Assembly: GCA_039028155.1 (NCBI GenBank)
Contig: JBCCIS010000001.1
Location: forward strand, 124,001-188,000
Source of the DNA: Pseudomonadota bacterium
GTDB taxonomy: Bacteria > Pseudomonadota > Alphaproteobacteria > SP197
DNA length: 64,000 bases
Direction: 5' to 3'
Below, in pieces: positions 1-8,511 of this stretch. The notes under the pieces were generated by a model. The model was not told where the DNA came from and did no database searches. It was given only the letters and a program-made list of their open reading frames with translations. The first letter of the stretch is position 1. Each line of letters starts with the position of its first letter. A program made the position numbers and the translations under genes.

Positions 1-117
1 CGCGTCGCCGAAGGCATGATCCACAGCTTCATGCGCGCCCGCTTCGACGGCCCCGCCGCCGCCGCCGAATTCAAGGTTGTGACGGACTTTCTATCGAAGC
101 ACCTGTTCGGCGCGTAG
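1..117 (+). CDS. Alpha/beta hydrolase (fold-3 esterase type), C-terminal end only
   Basis: The window opens inside a reading frame that runs from base 1 to a TAG at 115-117, giving 38 C-terminal residues. The segment EGMIHSFMRARF resembles the part of hormone-sensitive-lipase-type (alpha/beta hydrolase fold-3) esterases that carries the catalytic histidine in a G-x-x-H-x-F context, followed by the usual last helix that ends in a leucine- and phenylalanine-rich tail. The nucleophile elbow and the rest of the protein lie upstream of the window, so substrate and start are unknown. It converges on the mechanosensitive channel gene with only a few bases between the two stops. Confidence 0.6.
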   Translation, partial: RVAEGMIHSFMRARFDGPAAAAEFKVVTDFLSKHLFGA

Positions 118-121
118 CCCC

Positions 122-961
122 CTACTCCGCCGCCTCCTGCACCATGTGCACGGTGCGTTGCGGGAACGGGATCTCGATGCCCCTGGCGTCGAGCTTTTCC
201 TTGAAAGCCTTGGTCAGGTCCCAGCGGATCGGCCAGACGTTGTCCTGCTCGGTCCACAAGCGGATCGTAAGGTCGACGGCGCTGTCGCCCAGATTGGTGA
301 TGATGACCTGGGGTTCCGGGTCCTTGAGCACGCGCGGCTCCGCGGCGATGACTTCTTCGACCGCCGCCATGGCGTCGTCCATGTTCTCGCCATAGCCGAT
401 GCCGATCGTCCAGTCGACGCGGCGGATCGGGTGGTGGCTGTAGTTCTTCACCGTCGTGCCCCAGACATCGCTGTTGGCGAGGATGACCTGGACGTTGTCG
501 GGCGTGGTGAGCTCGGTGAGGAATAGACCGATGCTCTCGACGGTGCCGGACTCGCCGCCCGCCTCCACGTAATCGCCGACGTTAATCGGCCGGAAGAAGA
601 GCAGCATGATGCCCGCCGCCATGTCCGACAGCGTGCCCTGCAACGCCAGGCCGATGGCCAGGCCCGCCGCGCCCAGCACAGCGAGCAGGCTCGCCGTCTG
701 GATGCCGAACTGGTTGAGCACGGCGACACCAACCAGCACCAGGACGATGTAGCGCACGGCGCTGGAGAGAAATCTCTGCAGTGTCGGGTCGATGTTGTCG
801 ACCCTGGAGAGCGCGCGGGCCGTCGCGCGGCGCGCCCAGCCGGCAACAATAAAGCCGACGATGATGAGGGCGAGCGCGCCCAAAAGACTGAGGCCGTAAT
901 CAACCGCGATGGCCGACAAATCCGCTGTCAGCTTGCTGATATCTTCCTGTGAAAAATCCAT
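122..961 (-). CDS. MscS-family small-conductance mechanosensitive channel
   Basis: This 279-residue inner-membrane protein should release solutes when membrane tension rises on osmotic downshock. Hydrophobic segments lie near residues 23-42, 67-84 and 88-125. The third carries the Gly/Ala-rich pore-lining pattern of MscS (LGAAGLAIGLALQG) and runs into the family hallmark FFRPINVGDYVE at the start of the beta domain. A C-terminal alpha/beta domain follows. The length matches minimal MscS proteins, with no added sensor domain. The HNH gene lies upstream on the same strand, separated by 224 bases that hold a palindromic repeat, so co-transcription is uncertain. Confidence 0.93.
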   Translation of the reverse strand: MDFSQEDISKLTADLSAIAVDYGLSLLGALALIIVGFIVAGWARRATARALSRVDNIDPTLQRFLSSAVRYIVLVLVGVAVLNQFGIQTASLLAVLGAAGLAIGLALQGTLSDMAAGIMLLFFRPINVGDYVEAGGESGTVESIGLFLTELTTPDNVQVILANSDVWGTTVKNYSHHPIRRVDWTIGIGYGENMDDAMAAVEEVIAAEPRVLKDPEPQVIITNLGDSAVDLTIRLWTEQDNVWPIRWDLTKAFKEKLDARGIEIPFPQRTVHMVQEAAE

Positions 962-1051
962 CGAACACTCCCGCCTGGCAAAAATCTCGCAGCGGGGCGT
1001 TCTCTTTCAGATTTTGGGGCTTTGTTCAATGGCAAGGGAACCTTGCCACAG

Positions 1052-1170
1052 TGTTGCCGGCGCCGGCCCACTCCCCCACCTCCGGGGCAAAACGCCGAGA
1101 GACGTTTTCGCCGAGGCCACCCCGAGGAAGCTGCCATGGGTGGCCGGGTGGGGAGTGGGCCGGTGATGCC
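1052..1170. repeat. Dispersed palindromic repeat, family 1, copy 1
   Basis: About 119 bases of imperfect palindrome between the HNH and MscS genes. The arms GGCCCACTCCCCCACC (1065-1080) and GGGTGGGGAGTGGGCC (1146-1161) pair, and inside lies a second stem around GGCAAAACGCC and its near-complement. The element recurs in the opposite orientation at 48742-48860 with roughly nine of ten bases the same by eye, including GGCATCACC at one border. It has no coding capacity. It looks like a REP/ERIC- or MITE-type intergenic element. A separate small hairpin, GGCAAGG-GAA-CCTTGCC, sits just beside it at 1031-1047. Confidence 0.85.
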
Positions 1171-1185
1171 GCTTGGCGAAGCGAC

Positions 1186-1746
1186 TCAGTCCGTCTCCAG
1201 CTCGCTATCCCAGTAGAGATAGTCGCGCCAATCCTCGTGCAAAAAATTGGGCGGGAAACCCCGCCCGTTTTCACGCAACTGGTACGTGCTGGGGGCAAGC
1301 GGCTTAAGACGCGGCAACATGCCGGCCTCGCGGGGCATGCGGTTGCCTTTACGCATGTTGCAGCCGCTGCAGGCGGTGACGACGTTTTCCCAGCTCGTGC
1401 GCCCGCCCTTCGACCGCGGGATGACGTGGTCGAAGGTCAGCTCGCGCGTCTCGAAGCGGTCGCCGCAGTACTGGCAGGCGAACATGTCGCGCAGGAAGAC
1501 GTTGAAGCGGGTGAAGGCCGGGCGCTTGTTGAGCGGAATGAACTCTTTCAGCGCGATGACGCTGGGCAACCGCATCTCGAACGACGGCGAGCGCACGACG
1601 CGGTCGTATTCGTTCAGCGTCATCACCCGATCCATGAACACCGCCTTCACCGCGTCCTGCCATGACCACAGCGACAGCGGAAAATAGCTGAGCGGCCGAA
1701 AGTCGGCGTTCAGCACCAAGGCCGGGCATGCTTCGGGCGGTGCCAT
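1186..1746 (-). CDS. HNH endonuclease family protein
   Basis: A 186-residue protein with a complete HNH nuclease fold in its second half. Zinc-binding cysteines are at C91-Q-Y-C94 and C126-S-G-C129. The nuclease core is F-D106-H107-V-I-P with N121, and N130 follows the last cysteine pair. The N-terminal ninety residues (VLNADFRPLSYFPLSLWSWQDAV) match the single-domain HNH proteins common in alphaproteobacteria, which usually stand alone and are not obvious restriction enzymes. Their cellular role is not settled; DNA nicking or repair is a guess. No partner methylase or phage gene is nearby. Confidence 0.88.
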   Translation of the reverse strand: MAPPEACPALVLNADFRPLSYFPLSLWSWQDAVKAVFMDRVMTLNEYDRVVRSPSFEMRLPSVIALKEFIPLNKRPAFTRFNVFLRDMFACQYCGDRFETRELTFDHVIPRSKGGRTSWENVVTACSGCNMRKGNRMPREAGMLPRLKPLAPSTYQLRENGRGFPPNFLHEDWRDYLYWDSELETD

Positions 1747-1990
1747 CCGCGCTCTCCATCTCCTTATCGTCTCGTTGGCGGCCGGGCCGGTCCCGGCGGC
1801 GGGCGTATCATAAACAAGTCGGGCCGGACGTTAACACCGTAAATTGTCTGTTCGATGACAGATGCCCCAAGATGTTGGGTCTGGTCACGAATACACCGCC
1901 GGGCAAACGGCACCAGTGACGATGATGCACGCCGGCGCGACATTGCTATAGGATGCGGCCCTCACGCTGTTGTTTCCCGGAGAATGCTGC

Positions 1991-3214
1991 ATGTCCGCCG
2001 CCCTTGACGGAATCCTTGTGCTCGACCTTTCGCGCATTCTGGCCGGGCCTTGGTGCACCCAGGTCCTGGCCGATCTTGGTGCCGACGTGATCAAGGTCGA
2101 GCGGCCGGGCCGCGGCGATGATACCCGCCACTGGGGTCCGCCCTTCCTGAAAGACGCCGACGGCAACGACACCACGGAAGCCGCCTATTACCTCTCCGCC
2201 AACCGGGGCAAACGCTCGATCACCATCGACATGGCGAGCGAGGAAGGCGCGGGGATCGTCCGTGAACTCGCCAAAAAGGCCGACATTCTGGTCGAGAATT
2301 ACAAGCTCGGCGGTCTCAAGAAGTACGGCCTGGATTACGACAGCCTGAAGGACGATTGTCCGGGCCTGATCTATTGCTCGGTCACCGGCTTCGGCCAGAC
2401 CGGTCCCTACGCGCCGCGCGCTGGCTACGACTTTCTGGCCCAGGGCATGTCGGGCTTCATGTCGATCACCGGCGAGCGCGACGACCTGCCCGGCGGCGGA
2501 CCGCAAAAGGGCGGCGTGGCCATCTCGGATCTGACGACCGGCCTCTATTCGACCATCGCTGTCTTGGCGGCGCTCAACCATCGCCACAACACCGGCGAGG
2601 GCCAGCATATCGACATGGCGCTGCTGGATAGCTCGATCGCGTTGATGGCGAACCAGAACATGAACTATCTGACGTCCGGCGTGCCGCCGAAGCGCTACGG
2701 CAACGCGCATCCGAACCTCTTGCCCTATCAGGTGTTCGAGACCGCCGACGATCCGATCATCATCGCGATCGGCAACGACGACCAGTTCATTCGCTTTTGC
2801 GACTTGGCCGGCGCCAACGAACTGGCGGCCGACGAACGCTATGCCACCAACCCCGCGCGCATCAGGAACCGCGACACGCTGATGCCCCAGGTGGTCGAGC
2901 TGGTGAAACAGGAGCCGCGCGCTTGGTGGGTCGAGAACCTAGAGAAACGCAGCATCCCCTATGGCGTGGTCAACAACTTCGAGCAGGTTTTCGCCGACCC
3001 CCATGTCCAGGCGCGCGGCATGAAGATTGACATGCCGCATCCGACCGCCGGCACCATCCCGATGGTCAGAAGCCCGGTCAACCTGGAGGGTTCGCCGCCG
3101 GTTTATAACCGCCCGCCGCCGCTTCTGGGCGAACACACCGAGGAGGTGCTGGCGGAGTATCTCGACCTGTCCGAGGCGGCGATCGCCCGGCTAAAGGACG
3201 ATAAAGTGGTATAA
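1991..3214 (+). CDS. CaiB/BaiF-type (family III) CoA-transferase
   Basis: A 407-residue cytosolic enzyme of the family III CoA-transferases, which move CoA between carboxylic acids through an aspartyl-CoA thioester. The start at 1991 is set by GGAGA at 1979-1983, seven bases upstream. The N-terminus LVLDLSRILAGPWCTQVLADLGADVIKVERP is the family's Rossmann-like opening; the catalytic aspartate should be D147 in A-G-Y-D-F-L-A-Q-G. Length is normal. The sequence does not reveal the acyl substrate. It precedes the Cys-rich module operon by 71 bases on the same strand, but nothing in the four downstream proteins suggests acyl-CoA chemistry. Confidence 0.93.
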   Translation: MSAALDGILVLDLSRILAGPWCTQVLADLGADVIKVERPGRGDDTRHWGPPFLKDADGNDTTEAAYYLSANRGKRSITIDMASEEGAGIVRELAKKADILVENYKLGGLKKYGLDYDSLKDDCPGLIYCSVTGFGQTGPYAPRAGYDFLAQGMSGFMSITGERDDLPGGGPQKGGVAISDLTTGLYSTIAVLAALNHRHNTGEGQHIDMALLDSSIALMANQNMNYLTSGVPPKRYGNAHPNLLPYQVFETADDPIIIAIGNDDQFIRFCDLAGANELAADERYATNPARIRNRDTLMPQVVELVKQEPRAWWVENLEKRSIPYGVVNNFEQVFADPHVQARGMKIDMPHPTAGTIPMVRSPVNLEGSPPVYNRPPPLLGEHTEEVLAEYLDLSEAAIARLKDDKVV

Positions 3215-3285
3215 GCCGCGCGGCCTACACGCCCCTGGCGAAACCGGCTAGACTGCCCGCGACAAACGGGCGGAGATCCCGGTTT

Positions 3286-5568
3286 TTGAAAACGGTACTG
3301 GTCCTCATCGTTCTGCTCCTCGCGGGCATCGCCGGGCTCCTCTACATCAAGTTCAGCCAGGAGACGGTGACGTGGGACATGGACCCCACGCGCATGATTG
3401 TGCCGCTGGACAAAATGGCTGAGCTCGCAGTGGCCGGCGAGGAAGCGCGCACAAGCTTTGATCTGCTCTACCGCTCCAGCCAGATCGCCCGTGATCTGGA
3501 CGATGATTGGGTTGATTTCAACAATTACCAGTTGATGGGCGCCAACTTTGATCCGGTGGTTATTACCCGGCTAATCAACTACGCGAACCTCTACTTTTCC
3601 GTCTGCTTCATCGACGAGACATCGCGGGATATCGCGGCGGACCGCGTCGATTGTGACTTGGACGTCGCCGATGCCCATGCATTGGACGTGCTTGAAGGCG
3701 CGCAGTATCTGGCCCGGGCAACATGGTTGGAAGCCGATGGATGGAACCAAGACGACGTCATCGAACTGTACCTGACGGCCGGTTCGAAGATCGGTAGCAC
3801 CCTGGCGGGCGGTGCGATGACATATGATGACCCTGACCGCCGCCAGGTCGCGGCATTGGCCAAGGATTTCGGCAGTGCCCGCGCCCTGCGTCTTCTCTTG
3901 ATGAGAGACGGACTGGACGCCGAGCTTCCACCCTTCGACACGATCAACCAGTGGTGCAGGTCTGATTGGGACGAAATCTGCCCGGGTGGTCTGTCGACCT
4001 ACAACGCAATCAAACTCTACCTGACCGGCCATCACGGCGATGCCCGAACCACGGCTCTCGTGGCGCTGGAGGGAAGTCAACCGTGGGTCTACCGCGCGCC
4101 CTATGAACATCCGCTATTGTGGGTCCTTGCGGCATCACAGCACCAAGGCATTGATGAGGACATCAGCGACTTGCAGCCGCTGATCGAGGCAGCCTTGATC
4201 GAATGGCCGGAGGACGCGCGAACCGCGTTGCTTGCTTATGTTGATCCGGAAGCTCATCGGGACGCCGGCGCGTTACCGGAAGCGTGCGACACGCCGGGGT
4301 GCCGGTTCTTCCTCGCTCAATTTCTCAGCGCCAACGGCGATACTGCTGCCGCCGATGCCGCGACCGAAGCGGGCCTGGACCTGTGTGAGGGCGTCACCTC
4401 CATTCCCTGCATGGCACTGCGCCTAACCGGTCCGCAGGAGATCGCATGGCCGGACGACTTGGAGACGGACCTCGTTGTGCTTTCGCCTACGCACGACCTC
4501 CTACCGCTTGACCATCCGGCCGCGTTGCGTGGTGATGATGACATCACCGGCGCGTTGGCAGACGTTCGCCGCCGTATCCATAGGCTGCGCGGGATTGTCG
4601 AGGCAGCCGGCGGCAGCTTTGAAAACCTCGGCGGTTACCGGGACTGGGAACAGGCGGACACCGTCATACTCGCGATCAATGCGGACATACTTCTTGCCTT
4701 TGAGTGCCTCGCCGAAACGGAGTTCGGACGAGTTATCGCTGGCACCGCGCTATGCGACGGCACCGGCGGTGGCGCTTTCGACGAACCCATCGAGCAGGGT
4801 TTGCAAGGTTTGGCGCGCGCCTTTCTTCTGGAAACACGATCGCGCCGGCCAAACGAGGCAGCCGACTTCTTTATCGAATCAGGCGAACGCGCGGCCGCCG
4901 GCATCGTCGGAGAGGACGCCGGCTCGTCCGATCCGGAACGCCGGCAGGTGGCGGCGCGTCTGCTCGACTTCGCCAACGCGAGGGCGGTGCGTCTCGGCAT
5001 TGTCTGGAACGATCATTCCAGACCAACTGCGCCCGTCGACGTACACAATCCCTGGTGTCTGGCTGAGCGTAACGAGGTCTGCCCCGGCGGTGTTCAAACC
5101 TATCGCAGCATCGACGCCTATCTGCAGGGTGATGACAACAGAGCCGTTGCGGCGGGTATGACGGCGTTGCAAGGCGCGCAGCCGTGGGTCAGTGACTCCG
5201 CCTTTGAACACCCGCTTCTTTGGGTCCTTGCCGCCACCCGGCGGCTTGGCGGGGACGTTGAGATGCCTGACGACCTCGCTGGGGTGATCGACGCGGCCCG
5301 TGATACCTGGCCCTCCGACGCCCTGGTGGCGCTGGAGCTTTTCGCTTTGACGAAACCGCCGTTCGACCCAGGCGATGATCTGCCGATGGTGTGCGTGACG
5401 GCGGGCTGCCGTTACTTTGTCGCTCAGTATCACTATGCCGCCGGCGACACGGCCGCCGGTGACGCCGCGGTCGAAGCGGGCCTGGACCTGTGCCGTGCCG
5501 TCCGTTCGATCCCGTGCACCGCATTGCGGCTCGCAGGTGCTGAGGCGGACATGGCGATGTCGCCATGA
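3286..5568 (+). CDS. Membrane-anchored protein with two Cys-rich modules, unknown function
   Basis: I do not recognise this 760-residue protein. The start is TTG, supported by GGAG at 3272-3275. One transmembrane segment (about 4-22) puts the rest in the periplasm. The body is two copies of one predicted all-helical module, about 29-382 and 395-751. Each has eight cysteines: C107, C123, C224, C232, C334, C339, C367, C375 and C474, C490, C591, C599, C703, C708, C736, C744. The offset between copies is 367 for the first four and 369 for the rest. Shared motifs are CPGG, EHPLLWVLAA, G-C-R-[FY]-F and SIPC-x-ALRL. The A-x-G-D-T-A-A-x-D-A segments recall Sel1/TPR helices. The stop overlaps the next start (ATGA), so the genes are translationally coupled. 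Confidence 0.9.
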   Translation: MKTVLVLIVLLLAGIAGLLYIKFSQETVTWDMDPTRMIVPLDKMAELAVAGEEARTSFDLLYRSSQIARDLDDDWVDFNNYQLMGANFDPVVITRLINYANLYFSVCFIDETSRDIAADRVDCDLDVADAHALDVLEGAQYLARATWLEADGWNQDDVIELYLTAGSKIGSTLAGGAMTYDDPDRRQVAALAKDFGSARALRLLLMRDGLDAELPPFDTINQWCRSDWDEICPGGLSTYNAIKLYLTGHHGDARTTALVALEGSQPWVYRAPYEHPLLWVLAASQHQGIDEDISDLQPLIEAALIEWPEDARTALLAYVDPEAHRDAGALPEACDTPGCRFFLAQFLSANGDTAAADAATEAGLDLCEGVTSIPCMALRLTGPQEIAWPDDLETDLVVLSPTHDLLPLDHPAALRGDDDITGALADVRRRIHRLRGIVEAAGGSFENLGGYRDWEQADTVILAINADILLAFECLAETEFGRVIAGTALCDGTGGGAFDEPIEQGLQGLARAFLLETRSRRPNEAADFFIESGERAAAGIVGEDAGSSDPERRQVAARLLDFANARAVRLGIVWNDHSRPTAPVDVHNPWCLAERNEVCPGGVQTYRSIDAYLQGDDNRAVAAGMTALQGAQPWVSDSAFEHPLLWVLAATRRLGGDVEMPDDLAGVIDAARDTWPSDALVALELFALTKPPFDPGDDLPMVCVTAGCRYFVAQYHYAAGDTAAGDAAVEAGLDLCRAVRSIPCTALRLAGAEADMAMSP

Positions 5569-6818
5569 ACCGCCATGTCGCCCACACGTTCACCGCGGAG
5601 CACGGTGACCACGACCGCACCGCACGGTCCCGTTCATTCTGGATCGTTGTCACGCTGATCTTGCTGGTCAGCATGGGCGTTCTCGCCCTCTTCGCGCTCA
5701 AGCTGCAGAGTGAGTATGAGGTTTGGAAGATGGATCCCTCGCGATTCATTGTCCCACTCGACCGCCCGGCTGACCTGGCCGTCGCCGGGAACACGGTGAA
5801 GGCACTCGACATGATCGAGGGACATCTGGATGACATCCGCGACATCGTCGAAGGCGAAGGTGCCAGCTACACCCAGCTCGGCCTCCACCTTGACTGGGAA
5901 AAACCAGACACGGTGATCACCGTCGTGAACGCGGAGCTGTTGCTCATTCTGCTGTGCGTGGTCCAGTTTCAGGATGACATGGCGGATCCGTGGTCGGAGG
6001 GCTGCCAATACGCTGGACGAAACGCGTTCGGCTATCGGACCGATGAGGGTTTCCATGTTCTGGCGCGCGCCTTCTTCCAGGAGGCCGAGGGCCGGTATCC
6101 CGCTGAGGTCGCCCGGATGTATGCGGAGGCAGGCAGGATCTTGGCCCGCGGCGTGGCCGCGGCGGGCACTTCTGAGGACGACCTAGCGCGTCGCGAGGTC
6201 GCGGCGCGCCTGCTGGATTTCGCCGACGCACGTGTCATGCGCATGAGTTTGCTGTGGGATGGCCTGAACCGCCAGGCCTGGACCGTCCACACGTTCAACC
6301 CTTACTGCATGGCGGATCGCGCCGGTCCCTGTCCCGGCGGCGTCGCGACCTACCGTGCGATAGCCGCTTACCTCGCGGGCGATGATCAGGCCGCTATTGA
6401 TCACGCGCTTGTCGCGCTTGAGGGCGCGCAGCCCTGGGTCTACCAATCGCCCTATGAGCACCCCCTGCTCTGGCTGCTTGCAGCCTCCAGACGCAGCGGC
6501 ATCGAGGTCGACCGCGAGCCATTTCGGCATCTGATCGATGCGGCGCTCAGCCACTGGCCGATCGACGCGCGCCTGGCGCTCGCGGTTTTGATCGAAGAGG
6601 ACGACGCGTCGGCCGACGAGGACGAGACCGCCTGGTCAACCTGTACGACGCCCGGCTGCCACTACTTCGTGGCAGCCTACCTTGCCGCCGCCGGCAACGC
6701 GGAACAGACATCGGCCATGATGACCGCCGGCCGCGAACTGTGCCTGGGCGTGCGCTCCATCCCGTGCGCCGCGCTGCGGACCTTCGACAGTCACATCACG
6801 ACGGGCGGGTCACCATGA
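5565..6818 (+). CDS. Membrane-anchored protein with one Cys-rich module, unknown function
   Basis: A 417-residue paralogue of the protein encoded just upstream, carrying a single module. A cytosolic tail of about 25 residues precedes one transmembrane helix (about 26-46). Then comes the family opening W-x-M-D-P-S-R-F-I-V-P-L-D. Cysteines at 131, 147, 248, 256, 360, 365, 393 and 401 reproduce the 16, 101, 8, 104, 5, 28, 8 spacing of the upstream modules almost exactly. CPGG, PYEHPLLWLLAASR and RSIPCAALR are all present. The gene overlaps both neighbours by ATGA, so the three are translated as a coupled unit. The paired cysteines point to disulfides and an oxidising compartment, which agrees with the predicted topology. 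Function unknown. Confidence 0.9.
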   Translation: MNRHVAHTFTAEHGDHDRTARSRSFWIVVTLILLVSMGVLALFALKLQSEYEVWKMDPSRFIVPLDRPADLAVAGNTVKALDMIEGHLDDIRDIVEGEGASYTQLGLHLDWEKPDTVITVVNAELLLILLCVVQFQDDMADPWSEGCQYAGRNAFGYRTDEGFHVLARAFFQEAEGRYPAEVARMYAEAGRILARGVAAAGTSEDDLARREVAARLLDFADARVMRMSLLWDGLNRQAWTVHTFNPYCMADRAGPCPGGVATYRAIAAYLAGDDQAAIDHALVALEGAQPWVYQSPYEHPLLWLLAASRRSGIEVDREPFRHLIDAALSHWPIDARLALAVLIEEDDASADEDETAWSTCTTPGCHYFVAAYLAAAGNAEQTSAMMTAGRELCLGVRSIPCAALRTFDSHITTGGSP

Positions 6819-8041
6819 AACTACTGACAATTGCCCTTGCTCTCGTTGGCATGACGCTTGTGCAGACGGTGCACGCGCAAGACTTCGATCCGACCGAACA
6901 GATTTTGCCGTTCGAGACCGAAGCGCAGCTTATCGCCGATTGGCGATATCAAGATGCCGTTGGTGTACTGGACGCGAAGCTAACGACCATCGAGCAGTCG
7001 ATGTGGAGTTTATCAATAGACTGGAGCACGATCGAGAGCGATGATCCGAGGTTCTCTCGATGGCTTACTGCCTTCACGAACTTTAGCCTCGCCTATCACC
7101 TGCGCTGTCACGCCCTAGCGGGGATTTTTGATTCCCCGCAATCATCGGCCGCGTGTGTTGCGGATTGGGACGCCGAGAACAGAGACCTCTGGTGTGCCGC
7201 CGCGTACGACTCCGGCATCAAGCACGGAGATATGGAAAGATGCATCAAATACGATCTGGCTTCGGAAGAGTCGTGGACACCCCATTTCCAAGGCTTGAGC
7301 CTGGCCATCATTCTTGAGGCTGAGGGCAGATTTGACGATGCGATGGAGGCGTTGAGGGGCAACGGCATATTCTTCGCCCGAGTCGCAGACTTCGAGGACT
7401 TCTTTTCGGGTAGACGTTATCGTGTGACGTCAGCGAGCTCATTGATCCAAGACTACATGCAAGTCCGTCGAAACCGGCTCAGGTTGATGACGCAAGATGA
7501 CGGACAGCTGAGCGGAGGATCATGGTCAAACCTTCGAGATTGTCCGACAGGTCGCGAGGTGCTCTGCCCGGCGGCAAACTCGGTGCTTAGAGGGATAAGG
7601 GAGTTTGTCACGGGCTTCCGATACGGCGCGAGCGATTTCCTTAACAATGTGCTCGATCGGCCACAGCATTGGCTTGGTCTTGATCCCTACGAGCATCCGC
7701 TGTTTTGGATCGCTGCGTTGTCTCACACCGAAGACCAAGGGACGTACCCCGGAGATGTCTTCGAACATGCAGATGTCTTCGGCACCGACCTGTCACCCGA
7801 TGTTGCCTATGTAATTGGTCTTTTCAAAGGCGACATTCAATTCGACGGCGCTGTACCTGATCGCTGTGATACGGCCGGCTGCCGGTACTTTGTTGCCCAG
7901 TACCTTTATGGTCTTGGTCGAGTTGCAGACGGCCACGTCATCATCACCGAGAGCCAGGAGCTATGTGCAGGCACAGAATCACTGATGTGCGCCGTGCTTC
8001 AGCACGCCCAAGCAAAGATCGAGGCCGGCGGTCAGCCGTAG
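6815..8041 (+). CDS. Secreted protein with divergent Cys-rich module, unknown function
   Basis: A 408-residue protein and the most divergent member of the three-gene family. The start at 6815 overlaps the previous stop (ATGA). The first 21 residues form a classical signal peptide ending V-H-A before Q22, so this member is probably soluble and periplasmic. Cysteines at 98, 114, 243, 251, 351, 356, 384 and 392 keep the family spacings 16, 8, 5, 28 and 8; an extra pair, C127 and C143, is again 16 apart. The motifs PYEHPLFWIAALS and CDTAGCRYFVAQYL survive, while CPGG has become CPAA. The codons look more AT-rich than in the neighbours, especially around 6.95-7.5 kb, which suggests different ancestry or weaker selection. 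Confidence 0.9.
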   Translation: MKLLTIALALVGMTLVQTVHAQDFDPTEQILPFETEAQLIADWRYQDAVGVLDAKLTTIEQSMWSLSIDWSTIESDDPRFSRWLTAFTNFSLAYHLRCHALAGIFDSPQSSAACVADWDAENRDLWCAAAYDSGIKHGDMERCIKYDLASEESWTPHFQGLSLAIILEAEGRFDDAMEALRGNGIFFARVADFEDFFSGRRYRVTSASSLIQDYMQVRRNRLRLMTQDDGQLSGGSWSNLRDCPTGREVLCPAANSVLRGIREFVTGFRYGASDFLNNVLDRPQHWLGLDPYEHPLFWIAALSHTEDQGTYPGDVFEHADVFGTDLSPDVAYVIGLFKGDIQFDGAVPDRCDTAGCRYFVAQYLYGLGRVADGHVIITESQELCAGTESLMCAVLQHAQAKIEAGGQP

Positions 8042-8054
8042 CGAAGGAGACAAC

Positions 8055-8420
8055 ATGCGTAACACAACTGGATGTTTGTTCGCCGTCCTCACGTTCTTCG
8101 CCACCGCCGCCCATGCCGGCCAGCCCGAGCTCACCCTCGGCGACTACCTCGCCTATGACGAGGAGCAGCGGCAGGCCCATGTCATGGGCCTGTGGGACGG
8201 GCTGATGGTGGCGGAGACCTATCACAAGACCCAGGAGCTTGCGTGGCTCTCCGACTGCGGCGCCCATGGCGTCTCGCCTGAGGCCATGACCGAAACGTTC
8301 GACAGCTATCTCGCCGACCGGCCGGACGCCGCCGCCTTCGGCACCGGCCACGCCTTCGTCTACGCCATGGCGCGCCACTGCGACAACGCGCCGCAGTTCT
8401 TGAAGGACCTGGCGCAGTAA
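8055..8420 (+). CDS. Small secreted protein, last gene of the Cys-rich module operon
   Basis: A 121-residue exported protein with a signal peptide of about 21 residues ending A-H-A. AAGGAG lies just upstream of the start, and the gap to the preceding gene is only 13 bases, so it belongs to the same operon. The mature part is about 100 residues, predicted helical, with two cysteines (in SDCGAHG and RHCDN) that could form one disulfide. G-x-W-D-G-L near residue 45 loosely recalls the small periplasmic Rap1a/Tai immunity-type fold, but the match is too thin to assign. It has no visible copy of the module shared by the three upstream proteins and may be a partner of them. Confidence 0.8.
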   Translation: MRNTTGCLFAVLTFFATAAHAGQPELTLGDYLAYDEEQRQAHVMGLWDGLMVAETYHKTQELAWLSDCGAHGVSPEAMTETFDSYLADRPDAAAFGTGHAFVYAMARHCDNAPQFLKDLAQ

Positions 8421-8511
8421 GCCCCACGCACACGAAACGACACCGCACCTGACTCTCACCGCCGAACCCGATAACGTCGCCCAATCGCCACGCGAACTTG
8501 GGGAGGGTGTC

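Noticed and set aside
1031-1047. GGCAAGG-GAA-CCTTGCC hairpin as a terminator
   Set aside because: It is a perfect stem but stands upstream of the MscS start on the minus strand without a T-run, so it was recorded only as a note to the neighbouring repeat.
8055-8420. Assignment as a Rap1a/Tai-type immunity protein (toxin-immunity reading of the operon)
   Set aside because: Only a loose G-x-W-D-G and two cysteines fit; no effector or secretion-system gene is close, so I kept it as unknown.
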